Positions 47,435-59,847 of a DNA stretch of 63,594 bases are shown here, in pieces. Origin of the DNA: Phallus indusiatus (Eukaryota > Basidiomycota > Agaricomycetes > Phallales > Phallaceae). The position numbers were made by a program, and so were the translations under genes. The first letter of the stretch is position 1, and every line of letters begins with the position of its first letter. The stretch covers positions 1 through 63,594 of the forward strand of contig JAQFWX010000183.1 of assembly GCA_027605045.1 (NCBI GenBank), in the 5' to 3' direction. Below the pieces are notes generated by a model that saw only the letters and a list, made by a program, of their open reading frames with translations, ran no database searches and was not told the origin of the DNA.

Positions 47435-48772
47435 ATGTCATCAAATTCCAACGAAGCGAACGGCTCCGTGCAGTCTAAAGATGCAGACGAACATATTGCG
47501 CCAGTTCCGAACAAACATGCTATGGAGCTGACGTTGAGTTCTTTATTTCGAAATCCCATTGAAGGACAACAAGAACAACATCAAAAGAGAAAAGGGGGTA
47601 TGTGCCATCTCCCTTATTTTGTTGGAATTGTTGATGTAACTCGACTTTTTTACAGGGAGAGGAGGAGGGGAAGGAGGGGAAGGAGGAGGAGGAGGAGGGG
47701 AAAGTAGTGGCAGTAGTGGTAGCTCGGGTGAAAGCGGTGGAAAAAGTAAACTTCTATTGACAAAGTCTTACCTTCATCTGAAATCTCTAAATCAGGTTCA
47801 GGTTCAGATTCTTCAGGTTTGAGCTCAAGTTCAAGTTCAAAGTAAAGTTTAAGTTCTAAATCCGAATCAGGTCGCGACTCTGGTTCTTTTTCTCCTTCCG
47901 ATCCTGGACCCCAAGTTCCTGTAGAAAGCTCAGGGAGAACATTTTTCATTCAGTCTTATGGCAATGGGGATTCTCAAACGTTTGTTATTCCTCCCGGTCA
48001 ACTCTTTGCTGGACGCATTATTGGTGGAGGGCTCAGGACGGATATTTATGGGACAAGGTTTGTGCAATCAGAGAGAGAGAGACAAAATATGAAGAGCCCA
48101 CCTTTTGATTTTTGTTTTAAGACGTTACGGTAGTGGTTATCCTGGTATTTTAGCGCTAGGGGTTTTCGGGCGTAGTTTTCCTTTCGGGTTTTGGCCAATC
48201 ACGTTTGGCTCAAATCACCTTCCTTGCGATTTTAACAACGCAGAGGTCGGTCTAAATAAAAGCATTTTTTTCCTATACTTGGCGGTCTCATTTGTTCTTA
48301 GTACGGTGATCCAACCAACTCATCTCGGACAGGAGGTCCCCTATACATGATTCCGTTCCAAAGTGCGAACAATACGAACACATACAGAGTTATCTCAGAT
48401 AACACAACAGTCAATTCCCTCGTGACGTCGATAATGTCCAACTGCTCTAGCATCACGAACATAACCACCTCGACTCCTAGTCCACTGACATCAAATCAAA
48501 CACCCGTAGCTGAACAAGTCATTCAATATTATCGCGCAAGTTCTGTCGCACTTTCGTTAGACGGTTACAATAACTCTGCTGTTTGTTCACAAAACAATAG
48601 TGTGTCTGATACTTCATTACCTTCAAATCTTGACATGAACTTTTTGGATTGTCTTAATCAAACCATCGGAGCTGCAGCTCCTTTGTTTGATGGTGCATTA
48701 TCTTCTCACATGCAGCTATTTTCTAGATTCTATATTGTCATACTGTTGATGAATCTTTTTCTATTTTATTAG
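47435..48772 (+). pseudogene. Gly/Ser-rich probable GPI-anchored protein, copy A (in-frame TAA)
   Basis: Exons 47435-47597, 47656-47745, 47796-48057, 48122-48245 and 48302-48772 mirror copy B. Exon 2 is a polyglycine tract encoded by GGA repeats. Exon 3 is a Ser-rich tract followed by the conserved FVIPPGQLFAGRIIGGGLRT. Exons 4-5 carry RYGSGYPGI, FPFGFWPITFG, several Asn-linked sites and the motif AEQVIQYYRASSVALSLDGY, ending in a hydrophobic tail typical of a GPI signal. In copy A, exon 3 contains an in-frame TAA at 47843-47845. An alternative TCAG acceptor at 47867-47870 is in the same phase and would skip it, so the copy could still yield a shortened protein (about 345 residues). Confidence 0.75.
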
Positions 48773-49311
48773 TTTCAAGCTGCTTAAATGCTGACTTATA
48801 TATAATCGAATCTTACCCCAAGTACTATTATTTTCCACTGCGGATCAAGAATCGCTTCCATTTTAGCCCTCTTTCTTCCCTTAATATATAAACTCATTCT
48901 ACGGAGAGTAACTATTTCACGATGAGCGGGGGATAACAAGATCATGGTGTTTATTCTACTAACTTAAACGCGCGTGACAATTGAGTGTACAAACTTTGGT
49001 GTAGCATGCACGATGAGGTACATAGATACTAGGAATCCTACTAGGTTCGAAACTTAATACACTCAAGCCCGACCTATCACATCACTAATCGCATTCGAGG
49101 TAAATTGACAATATTGAGGAGAGTTTTGTCCAAAATTAAGTTCTGCCTTCCATCTATGATAGTCTGACAGGCAACCAATAAACCTGCAATTCATTCCCTT
49201 GCACACTGCAAGGGTTCTACACGCACGCCCGGATGCTAAAAAGTTATGAAACAAACGAATTGTGTAATTAAAAAAATTATATAATTGTTGATGATGACTA
49301 TATAATATGTC

Positions 49312-50112
49312 TCAAACCAATTCCTTGACGACGTTTTCGAGCTTATTTCTAAAATTTGTCAAAAAGATAAAGCAGACTGTTCTTTCCCAAGTATTTAACA
49401 GACCCACCTTTGAATTAATTGGCAATGAGAGAGATTGTTAACGATCTGATAAACCGTCGCAGAGCATGTATACGTGTTAGCTTCAGCTTCGTCCGTCGAA
49501 ATACTGCTTGCAACAAGTGTAAAGTCATCTGCAAGACCGGTCAAAAAATCGTTCCTTAAAACCGTTTCCCATGTGTTGAGGAAAATGTTTGCGGTCGTTC
49601 TTGAGTAAACGTTGCTGTTAACAACCGTGTCATCTATATTCATATCTTCCGTTAGTAGTTCGAATACTCGTTCTCCTGATACATTGTCGTCCGTAACGTC
49701 TTGATGCGTTATTGGGTCGATGTTCCGCAGTTTCACTGTCAGGCAATGTTTGTCGCCTATCCGCCTAATACCAGTTCGTATTTCATCGTGGATAGACGTG
49801 ATTGGGAGATTTAAACTGCATCGCACGGCCTGCTATGACGAATGTGTTTCCTTTACTATCATTTCTTTTCAACAGAGTCTCTCCTCTTCCAACCTTGATC
49901 CAACGGCAAGATTCCGTGTCGTAGATTTCGGTCGGTAGATAATTTTTTTCAGCTGACACAAATTCTAAAACTATCCCCAAATGCTGCGCTTGCTCGTCCA
50001 CCACGTCCGCGTCGTTTAAATTAATATCCCCCTGATTGTGTTCTTCTGATCCGTGACCATCGATAGTACTGAGCTCGTCTGGTTCTTCTACTTGGGTAGA
50101 TCTGCGAGGCAT
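49312..50112 (-). CDS. Hypothetical protein present next to only one duplicate
   Basis: Three exons: 50112-49817, 49764-49408 and 49348-49312 (introns of 52 and 59 bp, GTTTAA and GTGGGT donors), encoding 229 residues. The N-terminal third is acidic and hydrophilic (MPRRSTQVEEPDEL). The middle and C-terminal parts look globular (VIAGRAMQRIGDKHCLTVKL; IFLNTWETVLRND) with no membrane segment or signal peptide. I do not recognise the family. The gene lies inside a ~1.1-kb segment that interrupts the first duplicated unit and is missing from the second, so it was either inserted or deleted after the duplication. Confidence 0.6.
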
Positions 50113-50673
50113 GATACGTTGGTAAGGCGAATAGTTGATAGTTGTTTACGACAACATATCATTCGTACAAGTTGTTTAAAGCATATTTTCCTGTTTCTCT
50201 GTTTGGGCAAAACTGTTGCTTTTTATCTGATGTCACCTGCCGTCGTTTTTCTAAGAGCGAGTGACGTACTTCGTTTAATTTTATCCCCCACCGTGACTGT
50301 GCAAGGGACTTGCCGCTCAAGGCGGCTCTAGTATTAAGTTCGTGCTTTTGTCAGATTCATTTGTACTTGCTAACGGTTGAAACGTTGATCAATGATATCG
50401 ATGCCTAGAGTATGTGAGAAACAATTACATAACTACAAAGGGTGGTCACTTTAAAGTACCATCGGCGAAAAGGAACTGTGAGAAAACATCAAACCCTAAT
50501 ATTCAAGATAATGATGTTCCTTTCTTAGATATCATAACTGACGTGGTGACAGTAATATCGAAGAACTCGGGCCAAAGCGAGAACGCGGCACTTTACTCGA
50601 GTTTTACCCGCATAATAAATGTGACCCCCGGTGTGACTTTGCCACCAGAAACTAAAACCTGGCAGTCTGGCAG

Positions 50674-52038
50674 ATGTCATCAAATTCCAACGAAGCGAAC
50701 GGCTTCGTGCAGTCTAAAGATGGAGACGGACATATCGCGCCAGCTCCGAACAAACACGCTATGGAGCTGACGTTGAGTTCTTTATTTCAAAATTCCATTG
50801 AAGGGCGACAAGAACAACATCAAAAGAGAAAAGGGGGTATGTGCTATCTCCCTCATTTTGTTGGAATCGTTGATGTAACTCGACTCTTTTCTAGGGAGAG
50901 GAGGAGGGGGAAGAGGAAAAGGAGGAGGAGGAGGAGGAGGAGGAGGAGGAGGAGGGAAAAGTAGTGGTAGTAGTGGTAGCTCGGGCGAAAGCGGTGGAAA
51001 AAGTAAACTTCTATTGACAAAGTCTTACCTTCATCTGAAATCTCTAAATCAGGTTCAGGTTCAGGCTCAGGTTCTTCAGGTTCTTCAAGTTCGGGCTCAA
51101 GTTCGAGTTCGAGTTCTAAATCCAAACCAGGTCGCGGCTCTGGTTCTTTTTCTCCTTCCAACCCTGGACCCCGGCTTCCTGTCAAAAGCTCCGGAAAGAC
51201 ATCTTTTATTCAGTCTTACAGCAATGGAGTTTCTCGAACGTTTGTTATTCCTCCCGGTCAACTCTTTGCTGGACGCATTATTGGTGGAGGACTTAGGACG
51301 GATGTCTTCGGGACAAGGTTTGTGTAATCAGATGAAAAAAGGGATAAAGATTTTTGATTTTTTTTTGTTTCAAGACGTTACGGTAGTGGTTATCCTGGTA
51401 TTTTAGTGCCAGGGGTTTTCGGGCGTAGTTTTCCTTTCGGGTTTTGGCCAATCACGTTTGGCCCAAATCACCATCTTTCTTGCGATTTTAACGACGCAGA
51501 GGTCGGTCTAACTAAAAGAATCTTTTTTTTTACTTAGCGGGTCTCATTTGTTCTTTCTTAGTACGGTGATCCAGCCAACTCATCTCGGACGGGGGGTCCC
51601 TTATACACGGCTCCGTTTCAAAGTGCGAACAATACGAACTTCACGTACAGAGTTATCTCAGATAACACAACAGTCAATTCCCTCGTGACGTCGATAATGT
51701 CCAACTGCTCTAGCATCACGAACATAACCACCTCGACTCCCAGTCCACTGACATCAAATCAAACACTCATAGCTGAACAAGTCATTCAATACTATCGCGC
51801 AAGTTCTGTCGCACTTTCGTTAGACGGTTACAATAACTCTGCTGTTTGTTCACAAAACAATAGTGTGTCTGATACTTCACTACCTTCAAATCTCGACATG
51901 AACTTTTTGGATTGTCTTAATCAAACCATCGGAGCTGCAGCTCCTTTGTTTGATGGTGCATTATCTTCTCACATGCAGCTATTATCTAGATTCTATATTA
52001 TTGTCATACTGTTGATGAATCTTTTTCTATTTTATTAG
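50674..52038 (+). CDS. Gly/Ser-rich probable GPI-anchored protein, copy B
   Basis: Exons 50674-50836, 50895-51002, 51053-51317, 51375-51501 and 51562-52038 encode 379 residues with no internal stop. Exon 2 carries a longer GGA-coded polyglycine run than copy A, and exon 3 a Ser/Gly tract (SSSSSGSSSSSSSKSKPGRG-like). The globular part has FVIPPGQLFAGRIIGGGLRT, RYGSGYPGI, FPFGFWPITF, NNTTxxSLV-type glycosylation sites and QYYRASSVALSLDGYNN, then a C-terminal hydrophobic helix (IIVILLMNLFLFY) consistent with GPI attachment. No N-terminal signal peptide is obvious in exon 1, so an upstream exon or unconventional targeting must be considered. Such proteins are widespread in Agaricomycetes; their function is unknown. 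Confidence 0.8.
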
Positions 52039-52928
52039 TTCAAAGCCGCTTAAAAAAGTAAATACTGACTTATATATAATCGAAGCTTACACCAAGTACT
52101 ATTATTTTCCACTGCGGATCAAGGATCGCTTCCATTTTCGCCCTCTTAAACCCAGTCTACGGGGAGTCGTATAATACGCAAACATATAATAAATAAACAC
52201 TGTTTCATTCACGATGAGCGGGGGATAACAAAATCATGGTGTTTATTCTACTAACAAGGCGTGTGATAACTGAGCGCGTCGTACAAACTTTGGTGTAGCA
52301 TGCACGATGAGGTACAGAAATACTAGATCTGAAACTTAATACATTCAAATCCGATCTATCCCATCACTAATCGCATCCAAGGTAAATTGACAATATTAAG
52401 GAAGAGTTTTGTCATTCAAGATTAAGTTCTGCCTTCCATCTGTGATAGTCTTACGGGCAACCAATAAGCTTGCAAATTCATAATATTAAGTTCATGCTGA
52501 TGTCAAATTCATTTGTACTTGCTAACGGTTGAAACGTTGATCAATGATGCATGATGCCTAGAATATTATGTGAGAAATAATCAACTACAAAGGGTGGTCA
52601 CTTTAAAGTATGTACTCACAATCGGCGAAAAGGAACTGTGAGAAAACATTCCATTTTGGGCGTTTTCGTACCCGATTTAGAGTCTCACAAAGGAAATCGT
52701 TCCTTTGTCTTTATCTTTGTTTTCCTTTTTCCTTGATCGCATTTGTTTATTGGGTTGTACAATTGTTGACATGGTTTCACTTTAACATCTACGTAGTAGG
52801 TGCTTTTGTCGCTCAGGGCAACTAGACATATATGGGAATTGATGTTACTATAATGAGACATTTACATGAGCAGATCCGTATCATTTAAGAAGAAGGTAAA
52901 TCCACATGTTGACAAAACTCCGTAACAA

Positions 52929-54307
52929 ATGCCTCATCCTTACTACCAACTGCGGCAGAGCCACAGACATCTAAATTCATCCAATTACACTACTGAACGT
53001 TTATCTGATCGTGCTCGAGTAAGAAGAAGATCTTCATTCAGCGAGCATTCAAGAATTCCTAGCGGTCCCTTTCGTGGCGGGCCTCCCAAAAATCCTGAAA
53101 ACCGATCGCGACACAGTGATGGCAAAGCATCGGCGAATATGTCTTCTGGTAAAGCTAATCCTCCTTGTGAATCGTTTTCACAACTAATGAGTATACAGGA
53201 TTGCCGTCATTTTGGCACGCTGGATACCCTTACAGCGCCGTTCCAACTCAATTTCTACATGGCCCTCCTCTCCACCCTCTGCATTACGCTTCACCGATTT
53301 CGCCTTTAATACACCCGATTCCGTATGTCCTCACTTCTGTAGTGCCAACTCATCACGAACCATGTCGTACTTTAAGGCCAAAACGCTCTGCGGTCAAACT
53401 GCCACCGACGACGAGGGTGCCAGGACCAGCTCAGTCAGGTGCCGCCACAACCACTGCGCACGCGCAGCACCTTCCTCGTTCGCCGAGATTTAGCACGTTT
53501 AACTACAACAATCCAGGCTCAACCTCGTACGGTCTATGGCAGACGACAAACGCATTCTCAGAACATGCGCGGAACCTGATTCACGACCCCGAGGCGTGGG
53601 ACGGCCACTGTGATGAACAGCGAACCGCAGAAGTTCCGTATCCTCTTCCGGTTTTCGGATATGTCTTGCCCTTCGAGATGATACCGGCGGGGCTCGTGCT
53701 GCCACGTGCGGAAGACAGCCAAATGAACTGGCCGCCCAAGGATGTCAAACTTGAACGTAAGCAATGGATGATTCATCCGTGTCTCCTGTGGGTCGAGAAT
53801 GAGATTGTCCAGACTTCTTGGAAGTGGGATATGAGCAAGTACCCAACACGAGGCTCGATACTAGGAATATCGCCCAGAGGAATCGTTTATCCAATAGAGG
53901 CTGGAGATCTCGGCGCACCCATTATACATTCTCCTATGAACCAAAAAATCAAGTTAATCGTCAACGACTTTTCTCTTCAACACTTAGAATTCAGCAGCAA
54001 TGAATTGACAGTTGGCTCGCTTTTTCTTGCAGTTTGGGAATTTCTTAACCAACACCTACGCAATGACTGGCAGAGTTGGCTGACAAAACGCAATCTTCAA
54101 TACGTAATTCCTGTATTGGAGGCGAACCGGAATGTACGTTTAAAGAATATAGGAAAGTTGGCGGCTATGGCTGAAGTCAATCAGTCACCGAAATGGATTG
54201 ATGCATTCGGAGACCTCGTCTTTTTTGGAGGGCTTATCCCTTTGATAAATGCAGATCCGCGAGAAGAGACGAAAGTATTCAAACTCCGCCATAGAGGTTG
54301 GGACTAG
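52929..54307 (+). CDS. DUF6699-type basidiomycete protein
   Basis: Exons 52929-53148 and 53199-54307, separated by a 50-bp intron with perfect donor (GTAAAG), branch (CTAATG) and acceptor, give 442 residues. Residues 1-~150 are disordered and rich in Ser, Arg, Pro and His. The C-terminal half holds the likely folded domain: HPCLLWVENEIVQTSWKWDM, a PIIHSP motif, IKLIVNDFSLQHLEF, then a helix SLFLAVWEFLNQHLRNDW, ending in the FKLRHRGWD tail. The arrangement (a W-D strand, a central Pro motif and a final helical V/L-rich segment) matches DUF6699, a domain common in Agaricomycetes and of unknown function. Confidence 0.75.
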
Positions 54308-55100
54308 GTATGATGTTATGGAACAAGAAGAAAAAGCCAACAGTTAGAACTGATGGTTATTGTAATAGTGTCTTGTTTGGTTGAAGACAAGTTCACGTAT
54401 CAAAAATTGGCAGTAATGCGACAAGTAGTTACATATATAGTTTTTCACTCAGTAAAAGTCGATAATAATAACCAGCATAGGCAATTTCATATATAGTATA
54501 AAAACATAAACCACGAAACGCAGTCAAGAGAGCCCAACTAAGTTAGATGTATTGAGTGAGCAACAGGCAGCCTTGATCGAAGTCCTGGTTGTTAAAGATG
54601 TCCTTTCGGAAGAACGTATCACTTCGACAATAGAAGCATAGAATGAACGAAAGAGAGAGAGAAACATATCTCCCAAATCGAGAGTTTAAAACGCCAAGGA
54701 GCTAGACTATGTACCAAAATCGTCTGTCTCCCCCAAGTAGTCAGACCACCTCCAATCAAATCCAGTTAATTATCACGATACCTCAATGAAACGCATTCAG
54801 TAAGTTACGTTAAGTCGCATTCTCTAGTCAGTTTCCGAGATCTTCCAGAATGCAGGGGTGCGTATGGTGGTTTGAGGGAGTGTTGAAGCGAATCTCCGTC
54901 AGCTCAATAACCTCGCTACGCTGTTTGTGAACTATACGCAGGCGCAGAAGAAAATGAGAGATGAGAATGCTTGAAATCCTAAGAACCATGCGTTAAGTAG
55001 GGACAAACCGAGAGCTTTTGGAGATTTACGGAAGTGGTAAGATATCCAATAGTCCGGCCAACGGAGCCTATCCTAAAAGGTTAACAAAATGAGCGTGAGG
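54308..55100. other. Intergenic, no supported gene
   Basis: No open frame of note on either strand; probable 3' flanks of the converging genes on both sides. Confidence 0.4.
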
Positions 55101-55189
55101 GGTTTTAATCTGCGTACCGGTACTATATTCTATGGAAATAAAGGTCACCGTTACGTTAAAGAGATATTTTTTTAAAAAACTCACCGTGT

Positions 55190-56419
55190 TGAATATCAAG
55201 GATATCAAATCAAAGTCGAATACGACTCTGATCACAAGGGTAAATCGTCAGCCGGGCGCCGTAGTTTAGAAGAAAAAACTGACACAAAATACATCAGTCC
55301 TATATTGATATCAATGTATGAGACAATGTGATATATATTGGAAGCGGTGACTACTAACCTTGGCGAGCAAGATAAGTCGAAAACTGTTCGGTATCCCAGG
55401 TCCAAAAGACTTCCTTTCCCAAAGCCCTGTACATGCGCCAATAACAGACAATGGTGACGGCAACACAAGCCCCCTCGAAAACTAATCGGATGATATCGCT
55501 CAATCGTCCTTCCGCTAGAAATGGCTAAGATCATCTTTCAAACGTGAAGAGAACTTTGATGGGTACATCTAAATAAACTATACGTCATTCCGGGAAGGAG
55601 TTTTACATCTGTCAAACTCACTCCGATAAGATCTGTGCCTTCGTGACTCGGCATACGTTGTACTTGATTTGAATCTAGATGTAGATGAACGATGAATCTA
55701 AAAGGGGTAAGATTACTTTGAAAGTGTATAACTTGCAATTTCCAGTACCAAGGAGGCTGTCCCAAGGCTTCCAAGAAAGATCAAGACAGACATCTTCTTG
55801 TCTGACAACGCGTATGTACGCAAAACCAGAACGGCTAGTAGAAATAGTTAAACCGTTTTCATCCGCGTTTGCCCAAAGGACTGTACCAGTTACGACCCCT
55901 TGCGTGACTACGTTAAGGGAAGAGAGTACTTTGACAGGGATGCCGCAACTAACGACTGACATGATGTGTCTTTATCAAGTAATGAGAAATGGACATACTA
56001 CACGTCATGAGTATCGCAAGACAGGAGAAAAGAATCAAAGCCTACCGTTTCAGCGGCCGGAATTGTTTGCTGTCCAATAACAGAGACTAAAGGCAAGTAC
56101 CTGACGGCATAGTAAAGCAGTGAGGACAAACGCGCTTTTTCTTTCCAGATGTTGTCAACCTCGTCAGAAAGTGTTAGAAAGTAGTTGTGAATGAGAAGCG
56201 CTGCAGGTAGATAAATGTGAGAAAGGGAAAGATTTTGTTGTAGAAAGTTGAAACCAATGAGACGGGCTTACTTAGGACTATCAGCTGCACAACCGTCTCA
56301 AGTTGTATAGGAGCATATTTAGGTACCACGACCACATCCTCATGCACTGTGTAACGGACGGAACTAGCATGTACTAGACCCGAACGGAAGCCATTTTTCA
56401 TGTCGTTGCGAGGATTCAA
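55190..56419 (-). pseudogene. Diverged DUF6533-type multi-pass membrane protein
   Basis: From about 56419 the minus strand reads an N-terminal part with YAPIQLETVVQLIVL. After a short intron it reads LLIHNYFLTLSDEVDNIWKE and LLYYAVRYLPLVSVIGQ, which is the DUF6533 pattern (a helix with YDxxLTLDDEVxxIWK and NRYLP). Near 55500-55390 another piece, LVFEGACVAVTIVCYWRMYR followed by GLMYFV, fits the later membrane segments. The middle part could not be assembled in frame: stops occur near 55915 and several alternative splice sites are possible. Either a pseudogene or a fast-evolving gene whose introns I could not resolve. Coordinates are approximate. Confidence 0.45.
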
Positions 56420-57063
56420 TGCCCACTTGGTACCGCCGAGAACTGTCGGACGTTCCCCTATATACCAGGCCTAGTGCGCTCCACAAGATGCATTAGTGAC
56501 AATTTTGACAGTAACATTTGATATATAGACGAGACTTTTTTAAAAAGGGTGAAACGGCGTTTACGTCAATTTCGATATGAGCCATCTAGAGTCGTTACCT
56601 CGGAACCCAATCAGAGTTGAGGTCAAGAGTAATTTCACATGCGACCATAATAATGACGAAATTCATTATTCGTTGAGTGAACTTTGCATCTACATTTGAT
56701 GGTGCCCGTCAGAAATGAATTTGATGAAAACTTGAAAGTCACTTTACTTGAAATTTGAACTTGTTTTTTCTTGTACGTGGGGAGACGACTGCACTAGAAT
56801 GGATGATAGGGATTAGCTTATTGGCGATTCCCAATAAGCCAAGAAAAGAAGAATTCAAGAGAAAAATTTTGTTACCACAGGTCGACGTTCGAATGTTTAA
56901 TAGTCCTATGGAGTTGTGTTATTCCTCAGAATCATTTGTCGAATTCGAAGACCTTCGCAGAGCAAAGAAGACTGCGCACGGGATTCTCCGACGGAGTATG
57001 AAACGACCACCGTCCATACGTCGCTCGCTGTTTCAAACTACTTGCTCGCACTATTTTCACAAG
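56420..57063. other. Intergenic, promoter region of the Naa10 gene
   Basis: A plus-strand open frame at 56755-57144 overlaps the Naa10 start in another frame and shows no family resemblance. Nothing else supported. Confidence 0.4.
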
Positions 57064-57895
57064 ATGAATATTCGCGTCGCTCGAGTAAGTCTAGCCTCAA
57101 TCATGCACAGAAGCTCTGCTCGACTGTCACCGGGTGAATCATAGCCAGAGGATTTGATTGGGATGCAAGCTTGTAATTTGTCGAACTTACCGGAAAACTA
57201 CCAAATGAAGTTCTGTAAGTCTTTCTAGTTGAGCCGATACCTTCTCGAATCCAAGCAAGATAAGATTTTTGGCACTCGATTGGCTGGCCACAAGTGTCGT
57301 ACGTCGCTGAAGATCACAAAGGGAAGATTGTGGGATACATTCTAGCTAAAATGTGCGTTGTTGATAGCCCTACCGTCTTACTTTGCGTTCTAATGCTGTC
57401 GATCCAATCCTTTCAGTGAGGAACCGATCAATGATATCCCCGCGCACGGCCATGTAAACTCGATTTCTGTTTTGCGATCTCACCGACGACTAGGGATAGC
57501 CAAGAAGTTGATGCTGCAATCTCGTTCGTAGATTACGTTTTTGTCCTATTTTTTCGTGAGACTCTCAGCTCACGAAAGGCTCTTCCTTCCATTCTGGACT
57601 TCTATTGTTTCAACCCCATCTTCTTAGAAAGGGCCATGTCGGAAATCTACAATGTTCCTTACGTCTCGCTCCACGTCCGTAAAACGAACCGTGCAGCACT
57701 GGGATTATATAAGGATACTTTGGGTTTTACCATTTTCTCGGTGGAGAAAGGATATTGTAAGTCTGTTCGCGAAAACAAAGTTTCATTTTTCAAGCTTGTA
57801 TGGTTTTTAATATCATGGCTACATTCATAGACGCCGATGGCGAAGATGCTTATCATATGAGACTTGAATTAACTCTCCCAGAAGCTTCTGCTTGA
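57064..57895 (+). CDS. NAA10: N-alpha-acetyltransferase catalytic subunit (NatA, Ard1/Naa10)
   Basis: Six exons: 57064-57084, 57145-57214, 57265-57352, 57417-57523, 57628-57756 and 57831-57895, encoding 159 residues. The sequence follows the Ard1 pattern throughout: [73 protein letters not shown] and [17 protein letters not shown]. The acetyl-CoA-binding RxxGxA motif is RRLGIA (83-88). It belongs to the GNAT superfamily and, with the Naa15 scaffold, acetylates the N-termini of nascent proteins on the ribosome. The C-terminal Asp/Glu-rich extension seen in some homologues is absent, but the catalytic domain is complete. One intron is 104 bp, longer than usual here. Confidence 0.95.
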
Positions 57896-59847
57896 TAGTA
57901 GAAGCGTCCGTCAATACACTTACATACATCTTCGTTTCTAGTCCATTATTCTATCACCCAGATCGATAGATCGTGATTATTATACACTACCCTCACATTG
58001 GTGCATAATTTTTGGACGTAACAGTGCCAGCTTCGTTCACAGTTTATTGCCAGACACCTAAGGGAAGCCATGGCACCAATCACAATTCAGAGGACATCCC
58101 GCGACCCAATTTTTGATTGTGCATGTGCAGTACGTATAGTAGTAATGTTTATTTGTTTATATGGAGCTATGAAGCCTTTCATCCTTAGAACTTTATTTCT
58201 CGTTTTTTACGCGTTGAGGGTCCGCTCAAGTTCCATATCAAAACAACCGAATCCGGGATTTGTTTCCAAATTTTCTCTCGCGAAACTTTAAAAAAGCGAA
58301 AAGGCAAGCAATTTGTCCGAATTTTTTCGTAATAACGGCGGCTTCCCGTGTGAAGGTCGCGGCGGCATCCCGACGGCGATTCCCACTGGACGTCTGTCTA
58401 TTTAGGCGAAAGAACCAAAGAAAAGCATGCGTCCAAGGTGGCGCCGGCCGGGCGCGCATTTATTATGCATCATGTCTCTTCCCTGATGAATATCATGTCT
58501 TATTAGATCTTCTTTTATATGACTGGTTGGCGCAAGGGCGCCGAATCAAGAAGTAAACCAGAGATTGAATAATTAGGAAAAAAATTCTGGTCACATTTCA
58601 ATTCAGGAAAGAAGATTAAGGCCCTAAAAGCTTAATGAATATTTATTAAATTTCATTACATATCAACCGGATCGTCGAGTATCTCAGCCCAGGATATATA
58701 TATCCTTCGAGAGACAACAAATCCCCGACAATGATAACGGCAAGTCATGTCAAGTTGTGGATTTGATATATTGTTTGATAGCGAAGCGAAAGTACAACGA
58801 ACACAACTACTGAAAACACATCTCTAAGGAATCTGACAAACAGATACGAACAGTCTTTTGAAAACACGTAAAACACATACACACATATATATATATACTC
58901 CAGAGATCATGCACGTAATGAAAAAGCCTAATTGCTTCAGTGATATGTATAGGTCATGAAAGATTTCGTGATTTGAAAGAAAAAGGAAAGAGAACAGAAA
59001 AAAGAAAAAACGAGATGAAATGGACGTGGGAACTGGTGGAGATGGATTGTTTGACAGAACAAAGGGAGAGAAGGGTGCGCGAACATATTCGGCGAAGCTT
59101 TGCTGTCGAAAAATCAAATTACTGCCATCAATAATAATAAATAATCAAACGTCATAGGGCAGAATAGAACACGGTCAGGAAGGAAGGGGTGGGAAAAAAA
59201 TGTGAGAGAAAGCCTGAGAGCTTCGAGATGTCAAACGCCCGGTTACCATTCGGATAAACGCACGCCCCCCTTCCAGCTTTGTATATCGATTTCTGTCCCG
59301 TTTCGATGATGGTACACATAGAGAACGAAGGAAAAAGAAACAGTATATCAGTTATTAGAGATCCAGATACGAAAAAGGAATAATGGTCACAACAGCAACA
59401 AGCAGTGTCAAAACCGTTGGGGCATAGACAGAACGAGAAAAAGAGAACATGGGCCAAGGAACAACAGACAGACAAGAAAGAAAAAAAAATAAGCATGATC
59501 CACGTCCAGGTTGTAATATATCGTACACGCAGAGCGAGAAGTGAGATGAGACGGTGGTTGAGGCGGCGGCGGAGAGTTTTCAAAGGCCGCTTGTTAATTC
59601 AAGATGATGATGACATGACAGAATCAAAGAAGAAGAGTTTGGAAACACAAGAGGGGATGAGAGAAGGGAGCAAGCCAAAGAATTTCGATATTGGTAATGC
59701 GATATTGAATTTCTATCCTGGCGGTAATGTTGGGATAAATGGAAGTACCGAAGGAAACTTGGACACGCGACCCCAACGGATGAATAAATACGAATACGGA
59801 AATTCGCCAACGGCCACTAATAGTCTTTGGGTCCATTCTTGAGAAAG
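57896..59847. other. Intergenic between Naa10 and HMG-box genes
   Basis: About 2 kb with only short, low-complexity open frames on both strands. It is the 3' side of both converging genes; a CT/GA-rich stretch at about 58960-59660 may be untranslated region of the HMG gene. Confidence 0.4.

Larger units (their letters stand above)
47275..52650. repeat. Tandem segmental duplication of the Gly/Ser gene region
   Basis: Homology between the two copies begins upstream of each gene (near 47275 and 50505, at GATATCATA...GACGTGGTGACA), continues through the gene and its 3' flank (48780-49250 matching 52040-52540, with GGTGTAGCATGCACGATGAG in both) and ends in a shared tail (50330-50490 matching 52495-52650, with GCTAACGGTTGAAACGTTGA). 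The first unit is split by the 49255-50330 segment carrying the minus-strand gene. Confidence 0.85.
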
